Below, piece by piece: positions 42,559-54,021 of a stretch of DNA of 64,000 bases (the first letter of the stretch is position 1; every line of letters begins with the position of its first letter). The stretch is from Aradus depressus (taxonomy: Eukaryota > Arthropoda > Insecta > Hemiptera > Aradidae). Location: contig OY759220.1 of NCBI GenBank assembly GCA_963662175.1, forward strand, positions 45,914,136-45,978,135, given 5' to 3'. A program made the translations under genes and the position numbers. The notes below the pieces were generated by a model. It was given only the letters and a program-made list of their open reading frames with translations. It ran no database searches and was not told the DNA's origin.

Positions 42559-42843
42559 AGAGGGCGTCGGTAGCTCAGTGGTATGCTTGCTTGCTTACTT
42601 AAGCTCAAGATCGCGGGTTCTAAACCCGACCGAGTCTGCTTGTTTGTTTTCGGGGAAGTAAATTAAACTTAAGTGTGCTATACTTCGGATAGGACATCAA
42701 GCGATGGTCCCGAGCCTGTACGATGTCAGGTGAATAAGAATTTAGGGTAGGCAAAACTGTTCACCGGAGTGACAAAAGAGCGCTCTGGTAGTAGGCGATA
42801 TGACCTTATAGTTGAAGATCGAGCCTGTGTCATAATAACTTAC
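42559..42843 (+). mobile_element. SINE-A, nearly complete
   Basis: GAGGGCGTCGGTAGCTCAGT to CCTGTGTCATAATAACTTAC. Box B reads GGGTTCTAAACCCG. Short internal deletion after GATGTCAGGT. Confidence 0.92.
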
Positions 42844-42956
42844 ATTGAATGATGTATATAATTAATATGATATTTTAATGAAACTATATGATGTACGCAA
42901 TTACCATTTTATGGTTAAACGGAAATAAATTTTATTATTAGACAGAAATACTTTTT

Positions 42957-43030
42957 AAAAATATACCTGTTCCTTGTAACTAGGCATTAAAAATATACCT
43001 GTTCCTTGTAACTAAGCATTAAAAATATTT
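42957..43030. repeat. 32-bp tandem duplication
   Basis: AAAAATATACCTGTTCCTTG plus TAACTAGGCATT occurs twice with one base changed, then begins a third time. Confidence 0.9.
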
Positions 43031-43313
43031 TTTTTATCTATGGTCGCAGATATGTAAATTTCTTAGCAGTAAATTTGCAACCGTAGGATAACAAATATCC
43101 TCGCTAAAACAGGCTAAAATTGAGTGAGTCGTTGGCTCATGACCAAAGTTCGCCTCATTCTAAACCCATTTATGAAAGTTATATAATAATGATATATAAC
43201 TATCATTATATAACCAGTACATATATATATGAATGTCTGTGAACATTTGTTGACTTTCCATTTTGAAGACTAGCCTGTTTTGCACTTTCATTTCATGTTT
43301 TATAAACTTGTAC

Positions 43314-43590
43314 AGAGGGCGCCGGTAGCTCAGTGGTATGCATGCTTGCTCACTGAGTTCAAGACTGCGGTTCGAAACCCGGCTCAGGCCCTTAGAAAAC
43401 CGTAAGCATGCCGTCCTTCGGATGGGACGTTAAGTGATGATCCCGAGCCTGTACGACGTCAGTTACTCGTTAAAGACCCCTACTCTAGATGAATAAAAAT
43501 GTAGGGTAGGTAAAATGACTCCCATAGTAGAGTCGGGCTCATGTCCACCAGAGTGACAAAAGTAGTCTGGTAGTAGGCGATACGACCTTA
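43314..43590 (+). mobile_element. SINE-A, 3' end truncated
   Basis: GAGGGCGCCGGTAGCTCAGT to GGTAGTAGGCGATACGACC. Box B GCGGTTCGAAACCCGG. The GGGCATGAGTC end is replaced by a short tandem array. Confidence 0.92.
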
Positions 43591-43698
43591 AAATCATACG
43601 GAGGGCCTACAGGGTAAATCATACAGAGGGTCTACAGGGTAAATCACACAGAGGGTCTACAAGGGAATTCATTCAAAGGCCCCCCCCCCCCCCCCCCC
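43591..43698. repeat. 25-bp tandem array ending in a C tract
   Basis: Three units of AAATCATACAGAGGGTCTAC plus AGGGT, a partial fourth, then a run of about 19 C. It begins exactly where SINE-A breaks off. Confidence 0.85.
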
Positions 43699-44567
43699 TC
43701 CCGCGGCTAAAATATTCAGAGACGCAAAATGGTAAACAGTAATTTCTAATTAACAGCGGAGTTGGATAAAAATTGATTTAAATGCAATCAATTATAATTT
43801 TAATCAGAAAAAGAAAGTTGGAAAATTAATATTTATATATTTAATTTTATTAATTTTGTATTTCTTTTTTTCTTATTACAATCGTAGGTATTTAAAATTT
43901 TAGTTAATTGCAGAATAATCAATCTTTCCTCAACTATAATTAACAGAAACTGTTGGTTTAGAGGTAAGGCTGCTATTCTGAACGGGATATCTCGGCTTCA
44001 AGTAGAGGCTGTATATATAATATGTTTTTGACCAAAAATTGCGAATCCTAGCACGAAATCAAGATTTTTTATTTATTTTTAATCGCCCTCCATTCTCCCT
44101 TCCGTTGTTTCGATTCTGGCAGAAGAATTGAATTTTACTTATTACAGGAATGAGTTTTGTGTCTTTGAAAGAAAGTGTAACATGCGTTCTGAAGTTATCG
44201 CGTTGAGAGGGCGCACGTTTGGATGACAATACGGTGCTAGTTTCCGGTTCTCCCAACAGGGCCATAAGCTAATCCTTCTTATGAAATCCGCTAAAACATT
44301 TTATTCCAAGTTGCATAGTCCACCTTCCACCTTCGGACTGAAGATATAAGCTCGGATTTTTCACAGGTGTTCTTCGAAGTATTTGAGTGAGATTTTCGCT
44401 ACACCCGGGTTGGTCATCGTCGTTGATGGAGTTGTTCAGAAGTTATGCACCCAGAAGGTCTAACCTACTTGACCACATTTCTCGTAGAAAACTTGGTTCG
44501 ATTTTAATGAAATTTAGTCCCATGAGTGTTTTGAGCCAGGCTGTACACTTGTACCTAATTTCTTATT
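43699..44567. other. Unassigned
   Basis: No family match in about 870 bp; frames of 65-75 codons on both strands are unrecognised. Confidence 0.4.
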
Positions 44568-44660
44568 ACCTCCCAGCTTTAAATAGCATAGGGGAAGTTG
44601 TGTTATGAGTTGGAAATTGGATATTGAGTTTTAGTTTAATTCACCCCCCACCCCCCTCTC
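44568..44660 (+). repeat. Rep-A 5' fragment
   Basis: TTACCTCCCAGCTTTAAATA to GAAATTGGATATTGAGTTTT. Confidence 0.7.
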
Positions 44661-44762
44661 AAAATAGAAAATGTACTATAGTAATCTCAGGAAACTGTGA
44701 CAAAAAGGTGAACGAGAATGTTCATCATGCGCACCAAAGTGAGCTAGGTTGTGTAGGAGATA

Positions 44763-45228
44763 GGGGGTCATTCATAAATTACGTAAGGCATTTAGGGGAG
44801 GGGGGGTAAAGAATTTGATCTTATGTAAGTTTTTGAATTTAAAATCTACTACTTTCGGGGGGCGGGGCTAACAAATGGCGCTATTGGATAGCGCCATCTG
44901 TACTTAGTTCTCAAATTCAGTATTGAACCCTACACAAATCATATGGTCTCAGTACTTCTAGACATTTTTTTATTCTATTGTCTCGCTGACTGGAGATTTT
45001 TGCTATTTATATATTTTATTTAAAGTAATTTAATGGAGCAATGAAAACCTTAAGACGATTAATCGAAGTATAATTGCAATAAATAATATTTTTTCATCAA
45101 ACTGTCTTTTATTTTATCAATACGATCATTTCTTACGAAAATTTCTTATCAAGGGGTGGGGGGGGGGGGGGGGGGGGGGGGGGTCAAATTAGCTTTAAAA
45201 AAGTCTTACGTAATTTATGAATGGCCCC
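44763..45228. mobile_element. MITE with CATTCATAAATTACGTAAG ends
   Basis: Inverted ends GGGGGTCATTCATAAATTAC and, from the right, GGGGCCATTCATAAATTACG, flanked by TA (44761-44762, 45229-45230). 466 bp, no coding capacity, with a ~28-G run at about 45156-45183. The superfamily is uncertain. Confidence 0.82.
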
Positions 45229-45280
45229 TAGGTCACTTCATAGAGTGATCTTGACTGGCTCTAGCTCTTACGGTGTCTAC

Positions 45281-45476
45281 TTCATTGTCGTGCAACGTTA
45301 CTCATACCACATGACGTTATAACCTATTCTAACATGTGAAAATTCATTATAAGTTATTGTCAACAATGTTTAAGTTTTCTAATCGTGATTATATTGTAAT
45401 TATACGACTATCGTTAACATTGCCAACACTTAATTGTAACATATTAATTATAATAAATAAATAAACCCTCGATTTG
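45281..45476 (+). repeat. Possible LINE 3' end
   Basis: Ends ATTATAATAAATAAATAAAC, a microsatellite-type tail like that of the jockey fragment at 60014-60634. No coding part is left, so this is suggestive only. Confidence 0.35.
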
Positions 45477-45589
45477 GAGACGTATTCTTGTTTAATTAAA
45501 CAACATGATAATGTCAGATTGTATATAAAAATGAGAGGACATTGAAGTATTTAAATAAAATAACATTTCACTACAAGTTTTTTTCACTA

Positions 45590-45781
45590 TTTTTTTTTTT
45601 TTTCATTTGTTAATTAACAGTTAGCTTCTATTACTTTGTACTTTATTATTATTATTATTATTTTCTATTTTCATTTATTTACTTTTTTTTTTAAACTGAA
45701 TAATATATATATCAGGCCGAACCCTGACCCTAAAAGATATATTTCCTAAAGGCTAATAAAGAATTGAATTGAATTGAATAT
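45590..45781 (+). repeat. LINE-like 3' end with AATTG tail
   Basis: Ends AATAAAGAATTGAATTGAAT. Tandem AATTG after an AATAAA-like signal is typical of several insect LINE 3' ends. ORF sequence is absent. Confidence 0.5.
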
Positions 45782-45900
45782 TGTCAGATGATAGATCTGT
45801 GAAATGTATCTTATTTTATTTGTACATAAGCCGATTGCATCAATTTTACCAAAAGATTAATTGAACAAATAAAATACTGTTACATTAAAAATTTCGCTTT

Positions 45901-46096
45901 AGAGAGCCATGGTGGCCTTGTGGGCTAGAGCGTAGGGCTTTAGTCGCATGGTCTCACCATGGTTTGTGGGTTCGAATCTCGTCCGGGAAGGAGTTTTATT
46001 TTAGTAGATAGAACTCCCTCCCCTGGATGGATGTCGTAAATAATTTAACTCAGTGACATGGCTAATATGCATCGTACATAGGGCCAAAAAAAAAAA
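45901..46096 (+). mobile_element. SINE-B, tRNA-derived with poly-A
   Basis: The head GTGGCCTTGTGGGCTAGAGC contains a box A, and GTGGGTTCGAATCTCGTCC a box B. Between them CATGGTCTCACCATG can form the long variable arm of a class II (Leu/Ser-type) tRNA. The body holds CTCCCTCCCCTGGATGG, and the tail is 15 A. It is the only copy here and unrelated to SINE-A. No clear target duplication. Confidence 0.8.
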
Positions 46097-46749
46097 AAAA
46101 TAACAACTGAAATTTCATTAGTAGATACCTTGTTTTCCAGTAAACAACACGATGTTTACACATAACTATGAGAGTTCTAAATTGCCTCTTTTTTTTTCGT
46201 TTTTTTGAAATTTATACTTAATAATTACGTATGTTTACATTTACACTCCCACCCCCCCCCCCCCCCCTCCTCCCATGTTGATAATTAAGGACAGCCTCTA
46301 AACAGCGTGACATGGCTGATTGTGATTGGCCAGAGAGGTGTCTAATGACATATCACATCACATTACAGATAGCACATCGCACATAATGGACATCACATTA
46401 CACACCCCTATTTAACCACACATCTCTCATCTTCCATTAAAACGTTCTCACATTTTAAGTAGATCATATCCTATCTCTACAAACGTCTCTTCATTATCAT
46501 GTCTTCTTTTAAACGCTTCCCTTCTTTAATGGCTGCTATGTTCGCTATTTAAAATTAGTTATGAATTAACATATTTTTAATGTTTAAAAGCAAGTTTAAG
46601 CTCCCTCCCTATTTCCTGTCAATTTTCTTAAATTTCCATTTTCCTTTTCAAGAGAACCTATCAATTAACCGATTTTAACCAATTTTTGAACACATTGTCT
46701 CCGATACTTGTATTCAAAATATGGAACAAACTCCAAAGAAATAAAAAGA
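46097..46749. other. Unassigned DNA with C17 tract
   Basis: C run at about 46251-46267; ACATCACATTACA occurs twice (46360-46400). Otherwise nothing. Confidence 0.45.
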
Positions 46750-46804
46750 AATAAAACGTATGTTTTTTTTTAAAATATTGTCTATTTCACAAATAATATA
46801 TAAT

Positions 46805-46842
46805 ATGGGAGTACTTTCGGTATTGCTACCATCTTCAGCCAC
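46805..46842 (-). ncRNA. Hammerhead-like motif, family II, left arm
   Basis: On the minus strand: GTGG; CTGAAGA; unpaired T; helix II GGTA-GCAA-TACC; GAAA; GTACT; C; CCAT. Helix I GTGG/CCAT pairs fully with one G-T wobble. Confidence 0.55.
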
Positions 46843-46871
46843 GATTTAACAAATACTGTATTTGTTAAATC

Positions 46872-46909
46872 GTGGCTGAAGATGTTAGCAATACCGAAAG
46901 TACTCCCAT
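46872..46909 (+). ncRNA. Hammerhead-like motif, family II, right arm
   Basis: Same layout as the left arm, with one change that weakens helix II (GTTA against TACC). Confidence 0.5.
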
Positions 46910-47111
46910 ATTATATATTATTTGTGAAATAGACAATATTTTTTTAAAAAACATACGTTTTATTTATTTTTATCAAGTGTTTCACAATATCTCTGCAAAA
47001 ATGTTAAAGATCATTCCAAAGAAATAATTATAAAAGTCAGATAAATAATATTCGAACAGTAGGTACTTTGAACAGTTCTCTTCTAAAATTATGTTTTGAA
47101 ACCCATTTCTT

Positions 47112-47615
47112 ATTTCCCCAGTATAGGGGAAGTTATTTAATCGGTCAACAATTCGATGCCGAGTTTTCAACGGGATTACAACCTCTCGATTTCTAATATG
47201 AATAAAAAAATTATGTATATCTGTGTGTCTGTTAAAACGCTCAATAGAATAAATGTATCGACACGAAATTTTATATATGAATTCAGAATCCTCTAACAAC
47301 AACGTCTATTGTTTTTCAGCCAAATCGACCAAAAGAGAGGGAGGATTAGATGAGAGGCTTAACCAATAGAAAGGATGTATCGACACCAAATTTCATTTGT
47401 ATATTCAAAATCCCATAAGGACGACATTTATGATTTTTCAGCGGAATCGGCAGAAGGGCAAGGGGAGATGAGAGGAGGCTCAACTCAAAAACCCTAATAA
47501 CTGCCGATGTAATGAATTTATCGATACTACATTTAGTATGAAGATTTAGTTTTGGAGAGGGAGCGAAAAATTAATTGATTAATTCGTTCTGGGGAAGTAC
47601 ATTGCCGGTGATTTT
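47112..47615 (+). repeat. Rep-A, full length
   Basis: TATTTCCCCAGTATAGGGGA to GGGGAAGTACATTGCCGGTG. The 5' hairpin loop is deleted, leaving CCCCAGTATAGGGG. Confidence 0.9.
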
Positions 47616-47689
47616 TGTATTTTTACTCTTTTTCATTTACTCGAAAACTGTTGGTTCTATCCAAAAATTGATCCTTACCTATTAAAGAA

Positions 47690-47860
47690 AAAATTCGACA
47701 GATCCTTTTTGGGTCTTGGATATGAAATTTAATTTCGATATGTCTTTACGTAAGATGTTATGTGAGTCATTAACCTCCTCTGGTCCTTTTAGGATATTTA
47801 GCTGAAAATTGATAGGTGTCCTCCTTACTTCTCTGTTTTATCGGGAGTTCACAAACAAAG
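47690..47860 (-). repeat. Rep-A fragment, diverged
   Basis: AGCTGAAAATTGATAGGTGT and TTTATCGGGAGTTCACAAAC. Confidence 0.55.
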
Positions 47861-48354
47861 ATAGATTCAAATTTCTGAGCAACCTCCAGCTGTAGAAGTG
47901 AGAAGTAGTGATCTCATCGTTTGGAGATGATCCTAGTGCCCTCTCACTATGAAGGTACATCTCGTGACTCTCATCTCAGGTCCGTTCCAGTATTAACCTG
48001 CCCCCAGGACGGATGCATCCCAGATTGAAGTCCAGTATCACTTTCCTTTCGATTGTCTGTTCCTCTTCACTTTCTCCGACTTCCTCCCGCTAATTGCATC
48101 CCTTCCTCTTATCTTCAACTCAATTTTCGAAAAGTCCAGGCCATTGTTTTTTTTTTTTCTTACTATTACCAAAACAATTCGGGTTTCACAAGAATACACA
48201 CAAGCCAGCTATCCTATGGTTTCTTCCTGTCTAACCTGTTTTGCATCCTCAACTTATCATGTTTATATCGGTCAGAAATTTCATGTTTCGAGTTTTGACT
48301 GAACAGGTTTCAGAGTTTTTTTATGTATATAGTATCTATGGTAACCGAAAACAA
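47861..48354. other. No recognisable feature
   Basis: T-rich; no family match. Confidence 0.4.
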
Positions 48355-48925
48355 AACAAAAATATGTAATCGGTCAAAAATTCGATGCGCAGTTTTCCAC
48401 TGAATTTCATGTTTTCCGACCAATTCCTAATATGAAAAATAAAATCCTGTCTATCTGTGTGTCTTTAAACACGATAACTCCCGATAGAATGAATGTATCG
48501 ACACAAAATTTCGTGACTCCAGAACAGTCAACTGAAAACACCCATTGTTTTTCAGCCAAATCTACCGAAGGGAAGGGGGGAGGCTTAACATAACAACTCT
48601 AATAACTGTCGATAGAATGAATGTATCGACACGAAATTTTATATGTGGCACTAAAAACTCATTAAAACGACACTCATTAGTTTTCAACCGAATCGGCAGA
48701 AGGGAAGACCGAGATCAGAGAAGGCCCTCAATTCAAAAACCGGAATAACTGCCGATGTAGTGAACTTATCGACACGAAATTTAGTATGAGAATTTAGGAG
48801 CCCCTTTGTTCTTCAGAATTTTTGAATATTAGCGCAAACAATCGACTGAATTTGAAGGGGAAGCGAAAAGTTTATTGATTGATCCGTTCTGAAGTTCTCG
48901 GACACTGACCGTCATTCACCAACCG
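48355..48925 (+). repeat. Rep-A lacking the 5' hairpin
   Basis: ATATGTAATCGGTCAAAAAT to ATTGATTGATCCGTTCTGAA. Three internal units are clear. Confidence 0.88.
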
Positions 48926-49496
48926 CTTGTTACCGTGAGATTCTTTGTATCGAGGTTCGACTATCTTGTCTATCGAATACCCCACCTAACATCCTTTCAA
49001 ATAGTGAAAGAGGGTGTCCTCGTAGAAACATTCTCTATTTCAGCTGAGATTGTGAAATTATAAATAAAGGAATAACAATACTCGAATAAATCCATAAAGT
49101 AAATAAACATTTTATTGCCACTGCAATCACCTGATTCCTTTAAATACCACTTCTTATAAAACTGAATATTTCATCTAAAAATTAAACGTTATTTGTCTAT
49201 TAATGGCAATATTTCTGGATATAATGAACTTTTCTAGTACTATTAAGGTTTAAGAAATTCTTAGTTTAAGTATATATTATTAAAATATAATTATTTTCAA
49301 AAATTATGAGCCCTTCCAGTTATAGCCATTTGTTTAAAATATAAATAGAAGAGTATATAATTACGGCATATATAATGTAGATACAATATTTAATTTCTAG
49401 CGACGTTAAGGAAAAACTGACTTTTATATTTATTAAAAACGGAACATTTATTGTAAGAATCTGATCGAAAGATAATATAAACAATTTTTCATTTTA
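48926..49496. other. AT-rich, nothing seen
   Basis: No family match. Confidence 0.45.
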
Positions 49497-50095
49497 CTTC
49501 CTCAGTTATAAATAAAATAATCGAATCCATATCATCGGAAATTCGATGTTGAGTTTTCACTGGAATTCAGGTTTTTCTGACTTCCAGATTCCAGAAATGT
49601 AAAAGAAAAAATGTATGTTTATGTGTGTTTGACTTTGAACACAATAACTGCCAATAAAAATAATGTATCGACACGAAATTTTATATGTGTATCTTGAACC
49701 TTTTAAGGACGACACCTATTGATTTTCAGCCAAATCGGCCAAAGGGAAGGGGGGATTAAGGGGAAGGCAACACAAAACTCTAATAACTGTCGTTGTAATG
49801 AATGTGTTGACACGAAAATCATGTAAATTGGAAGCCCTCTAAGGACGACACCTATTGATATTTTCATTGGAATCGGCCGAAGGTCGGGTGGGTGAGGGGG
49901 GGGGGGGGGGTAAAGATCGGAAGGGGCTCAAAAATCCCAATAACTGCCGATGTAATGAATGTATCCACTCAAAGTTTTGTATTAGGATTCAGAAGCCACT
50001 TTGTATATTGGATTTGGAGGGAGAGCAGCAACTAAATTGATCAATTTGTGCTGGGGAAGTACATAGCCGGTGATCCAGCGACGACTTTTTAATTA
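49497..50095 (+). repeat. Rep-A, full length
   Basis: Good example of the internal structure: AATAACTGYC phrases start near 49639, 49783 and 49934, about 145-150 bp apart. A G16 run lies at about 49896. Ends GGGGAAGTACATAGCCGGTG. Confidence 0.93.
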
Positions 50096-51403
50096 AATAT
50101 CAAATAATAATATCGTGATCCGAGTCAGTGATATTGTGTGGATCACAGGTGCTCTTCCAAGAACAGTGACTTCACCTCACCCGAACCTCTGTCAGCTTGT
50201 TGGCGTTATTTGGACATGCCCAATATGCTGACAGTATCTCTACGCCCAATGCTATTGTCTTCATCACTATCATCATCACAATCCAACATAAGAATTCAAG
50301 TACCTAATCAATTTTTTTTTTTGTAAACTTAACCTGAATAGATGAGCCTTTTTTGGACTATGATGATGAGAAGTTTTTTCTAGCTCAACTGAGTTTCAGG
50401 GTGATAACCTCTGATGAATTTGTTGAGAATAAACAGTTTACATCACGGATTGATCAGCTCATAAATATAAGCAGTATCATGTAAGATGTACTTAGGCCCC
50501 GAAGTAAATTGATATCAATTTTCGTCCGATTTCAGCCAAAATCTAATAAGGTCTAAGTTAGCACATGTAACTTCTTCATTCCAAATTTCAAGTTCATTTA
50601 TACAATCATTTTTTCTCACTCAATTCAATCGCAGACATCATTGAGAAAATGGTTAAAACATATTTAGGGGACCTTGAAACAATAAAATCTGTTGAAACCT
50701 CGATCTTGTATTTTCGCACAATTACAATACCTCCTTACACTATAAGTACACGGAAGTAATAACAGCTGTTATTACTCTCGTTATTACAACATTATTTTTT
50801 CAGGCAGATAAAGTAAAGGTTTCCATATTAGTACCCCCTCTACTAACACAAGACTTGTGAGTCATTGTGCCCTTAAAGTGTCTTGTAACAACTATCTCTT
50901 ACTGCGCGATCTTGACCTAATTTTTGACAGAATTAGCACTTAAATGCTAGTTTTGAATAATTTGCAACTCAAATTACCAGTGATATTGTGGGTTGGGCAC
51001 TTGCCGAGGTTACTTCCATTGGCAACTACAAAGATTTGCTAACGTATGCATACTACCAACAGTTAACACTCGCGGGGCTCTGGTAGACGCGGAGCGGTTT
51101 TAGTTCTGTTATCATTCAGAACTAACGATCAATCGTAATTTTGAGCTAGTGATCCGTATCGATACGCAATGTCCATAAAAACCATCGTCGGCGTTAAAAA
51201 GCCAACCATTTAAAACCTCAAAGCCCAACTAAAATTACCTCCCACTCCCCAGCAGTCTTACCCGACCTTAAAGGCACGATTTCCCAGTTCGATATAGGTT
51301 TCAAACAGATACAATGATAGTCAACCATAACTAAAGACTAACTAAAAACTAATCATAATCTACTTGGTCCTAAATAAAATAGCCGAAGAAGAAATATATA
51401 AGA
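50096..51403. other. Unassigned
   Basis: 1.3 kb with no family match except a ~55-bp motif near 51275-51330 (ACGATTTCCCAGTTCGATAT) that recurs at 51900-51955. Confidence 0.4.
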
Positions 51404-51800
51404 CTAGCAGTAATACCCGGCGTTGCCCGGGGAACTTTGACTTTTCTCCCAATACCTCCTATAAGGCTATTCAGTTCCTCGACAGTACATTCATGATGTT
51501 ATAATTTTCAATTATTCATACGGAATAAGGCTTATAGTCATTCAACTGTAGTAACGCTAGCTTTGGAGCTAAACTAATTTATTCAAAAAGATTCCTCATT
51601 AATCATTACAGTGGTTTTTGAGTTACAAAAATTGCATGGGTGGATGCTGGGATGGACCAGATATTGAGGTACTAATACGCCTATAACCTTCCACGGACGA
51701 TGACGAACAAATTTTAAAAAAAAATTAATCAAATCCATCAAGCCGTTTGTGAGTAATAGCGGTACAACGCACAGACATTTTCAGCTTTATATATGTATAT
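51404..51800 (+). mobile_element. Rep-D element
   Basis: Begins GCAGTAATACCCGGCGTTGC and ends AATCCATCAAGCCGTTTGTG, then TTTCAGCTTTATATATG. Flanks are AT-rich (ATATATAAG / CTTTATATAT). Ends of this style occur in many arthropod TE families. No coding capacity. Confidence 0.6.
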
Positions 51801-51989
51801 GATGTGGTTCTTGTGGCACTGATTCCTTATATTTTCTGAAAATCACATTAATACAGCGGTATAATGTCGGTTCATAGGTTTCAATCAATCTTATCTCGAT
51901 CTTAAAGAGACGATTTCCCAGATCGATATCGATTGAAAAGTAGCCAATCATATAGTAACGTATTTTCCAATTCCCAGTCTCCTTCCTAA

Positions 51990-52135
51990 CCATTTTTTTT
52001 AATTTTTATTTTACAAATAGATATTTACAACTGTATAAAAAATAAATACAACAAGCAAATGTGCTAAAAGAGAGATAATGTCAATGTCAAAATGTCATGA
52101 GGGGAGGAATTACCCAGTGGTGACACTCCCTAGTC
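51990..52135 (-). repeat. Rep-E 3' end with poly-A (antisense)
   Basis: Antisense of 34783-34911: T8 tract, CAACTGTATAAAAAATAAAT, AAATGTCATGAGGGGAGGAA and CCCAGTGGTGACAC. Confidence 0.6.
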
Positions 52136-52919
52136 ATTGCGTACTTCTCGTTTGTTCGTTGGGGAAATGCGGCAGAATGGAGGGCACGGACTAGAGGATT
52201 ATTGTGGGAACTTAGAGAACCTCAGGCCCCCGATCACAAGGGACCTCACATTTTCCTATCTGATGATTAATTTATAAAATTTAAGATAGCAATTTTATAT
52301 TATCAAAGTACGTATTATGTATTCGATATGTATATTTTCGATATTATTCTCATTTCGTTCATTATCAGTTTACAGTAGAATTTTCTAAAAATGAAACAAT
52401 AGCTTTAATTGATATAAATAGTATGACGGGTATAATAATGAACAGCTGATTATATTATCAGCATTTGTGCTTCACGTTCACCATGAACAGGAATTACAGC
52501 TCGGGTTTCGTGAGACAAAACGATTTAAAAGAAGTTTTCTCTTCAATCTTTTTTTCTTTCGACTGATTTGAGAGAAACATGACTGACTGTTGAGTAGTTT
52601 ATTAGATAGGTAGTCCCAGGGAGTTTACTGCAGTCCTCCATGGCCAGGATGAACAATAGAGAACGTATCAACCCTGAACCTAATTACTAAACGACAGGAT
52701 TCTACATTCACTTAGTCGAGAATATTAACATTTTAGGACCAATAAAAATTAAAAAATATTTCATGTTGCATAACTCCTTTCACTATTCCGATTGATGCAA
52801 GTTGCACTAAAGTGGTAAATTGCATTCTTTTTTGCATTGATTGTAAATGGATGCAACCTTCAGCTGTTCCCTCTTCCCTCTCTCTCCCGCTTACATTACT
52901 TTCATTTCATACCGCAAAT
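52136..52919. other. Unassigned
   Basis: No family match. Confidence 0.4.
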
Positions 52920-53440
52920 ATTTCTACAAGTCACATTTTCCGACCCCGGATTCCAAAAAAAATGTTGTCAGTTTGTGTGTCTGTGAACACGATATCTCTT
53001 GATAGAATGAATATATCCACACGAAATTTTATATGTTTACCCAAAATCTTATAAGGAAAACACCTATTGATTTTCAGCCAAATCGGCCCAAGGGTAGGGG
53101 AGGATTAGGGGGAAGGCTTAATACAAAATCTGCAATAAATGCCGTTGTTGTAATACCACGAAATTCCATATGTAAATTCAGAGCACTATAAGGTCACACC
53201 TATTCATTGTCAGAGGAATCAGCCGAAGGGAAGTGGTGATCAGAGGGATGTCAACTTAAAAAATCCCAATACTTGCCGATGTAATGAATGTATCGATACA
53301 ACATTTAGTACAAATCAGAAGCCCCTATAAATCAACTATTGATTCTTTGAAAAGTCGATTAATTTTGGAGAAAGAACGAAAACGTAATTGAGTAATTCAC
53401 ACTGGAGAAGTTCATTGACGCTGATTCATCGACGACTATA
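52920..53440 (+). repeat. Rep-A lacking the 5' end
   Basis: TCACATTTTCCGACCCCGGA to GAGAAGTTCATTGACGCTGA and TTCATCGACGAC. Confidence 0.88.
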
Positions 53441-53800
53441 TACAGTATACGTATATACATGATACGTACATTTATACACAGGATACGTATATGGGAAGCT
53501 AGAAATTGGTACCGGAATTTCATGTCTTTCTATCGACCGAATCTATCGGTAAATTAAGAAAAAAAAATTTATATATTTTAGGGGCGCCGGTAGCTCAATG
53601 TGCTTGCCTTCTGAGCTCAAGATCGTGGGTTCGAAACCCGACCGAGCCCCTTAGTTTAGTTTATCTGGGAGGTAAAATAAATTTAAGCACGCCGTCCTTC
53701 GGATGGGACGTTAAGCGATGGTCCCAAGCCTGTACGATGTCAGGTACTCATTAAAGACCCCTACCCTAGGTGAATAAAAATTTAGGACTCCCATAGTAGA

Positions 53801-53969
53801 TGAAAACTGACATTATTGCAGAGATATTGTGAAATAATTCAAATGGACTTGAAAAATAAAATAAAACTTGTTTATTTGATATATTGTCTAATTTCACTAA
53901 CTATATACATATACATGGAAGTACTTTCGGTATTTCTACCATCCTCAGCCAAAAGCATAAGAGATAAGA
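53801..53969 (-). mobile_element. Rep-C family II insertion with 12-bp target duplication
   Basis: Bounded by TCCCATAGTAGA on both sides within SINE-A. Antisense content: GGCTGAGGATGGTAGAAATA, CCGAAAGTACTTCC, GTGAAATTAGACAATATATC and TTTCACAATATCTCTGC. The 12-bp duplication fits target-primed reverse transcription, so at least this family moves as a retroelement. Confidence 0.9.
53915..53952 (-). ncRNA. Hammerhead-like motif, family II, solo
   Basis: Minus strand: TTGG; CTGAGGA; unpaired T; GGTA-GAAA-TACC; GAAA; GTACT; T; CCAT. The core and helix II are intact and helix I pairs through GG/CC. Confidence 0.5.
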
Positions 53970-54021
53970 TCCCATAGTAGAGTCGGGCTCATGTGACGAA
54001 AGAGCGCTCTGGTAGCAGGCA

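Larger units (their letters stand above)
46750..46966. repeat. Rep-C family II fold-back, near-perfect palindrome
   Basis: Arms of about 100 bp meet at TTTAACAAATACTGTATTTG. Outer arm sequence CTATTTCACAAATAATATAT recurs inverted. Related non-palindromic sequence follows to 47015 (GTGTTTCACAATATCTCTGC) and is also seen at 2193-2300 and 53801-53969. Confidence 0.92.
53583..54021 (+). mobile_element. SINE-A split by a 169-bp insertion
   Basis: Head GGGGCGCCGGTAGCTCAATG is shortened, with box B GTGGGTTCGAAACCCGAC intact. The element breaks after TCCCATAGTAGA (53789-53800), resumes at 53970-53981 with the same 12 bases, and runs to about 54021. Confidence 0.93.

Noticed and set aside
45905..45995. 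SINE-B head as a Leu/Ser-type tRNA gene
   Set aside because: It is followed by a SINE body and A15 tail, and the acceptor stem ends do not pair convincingly.
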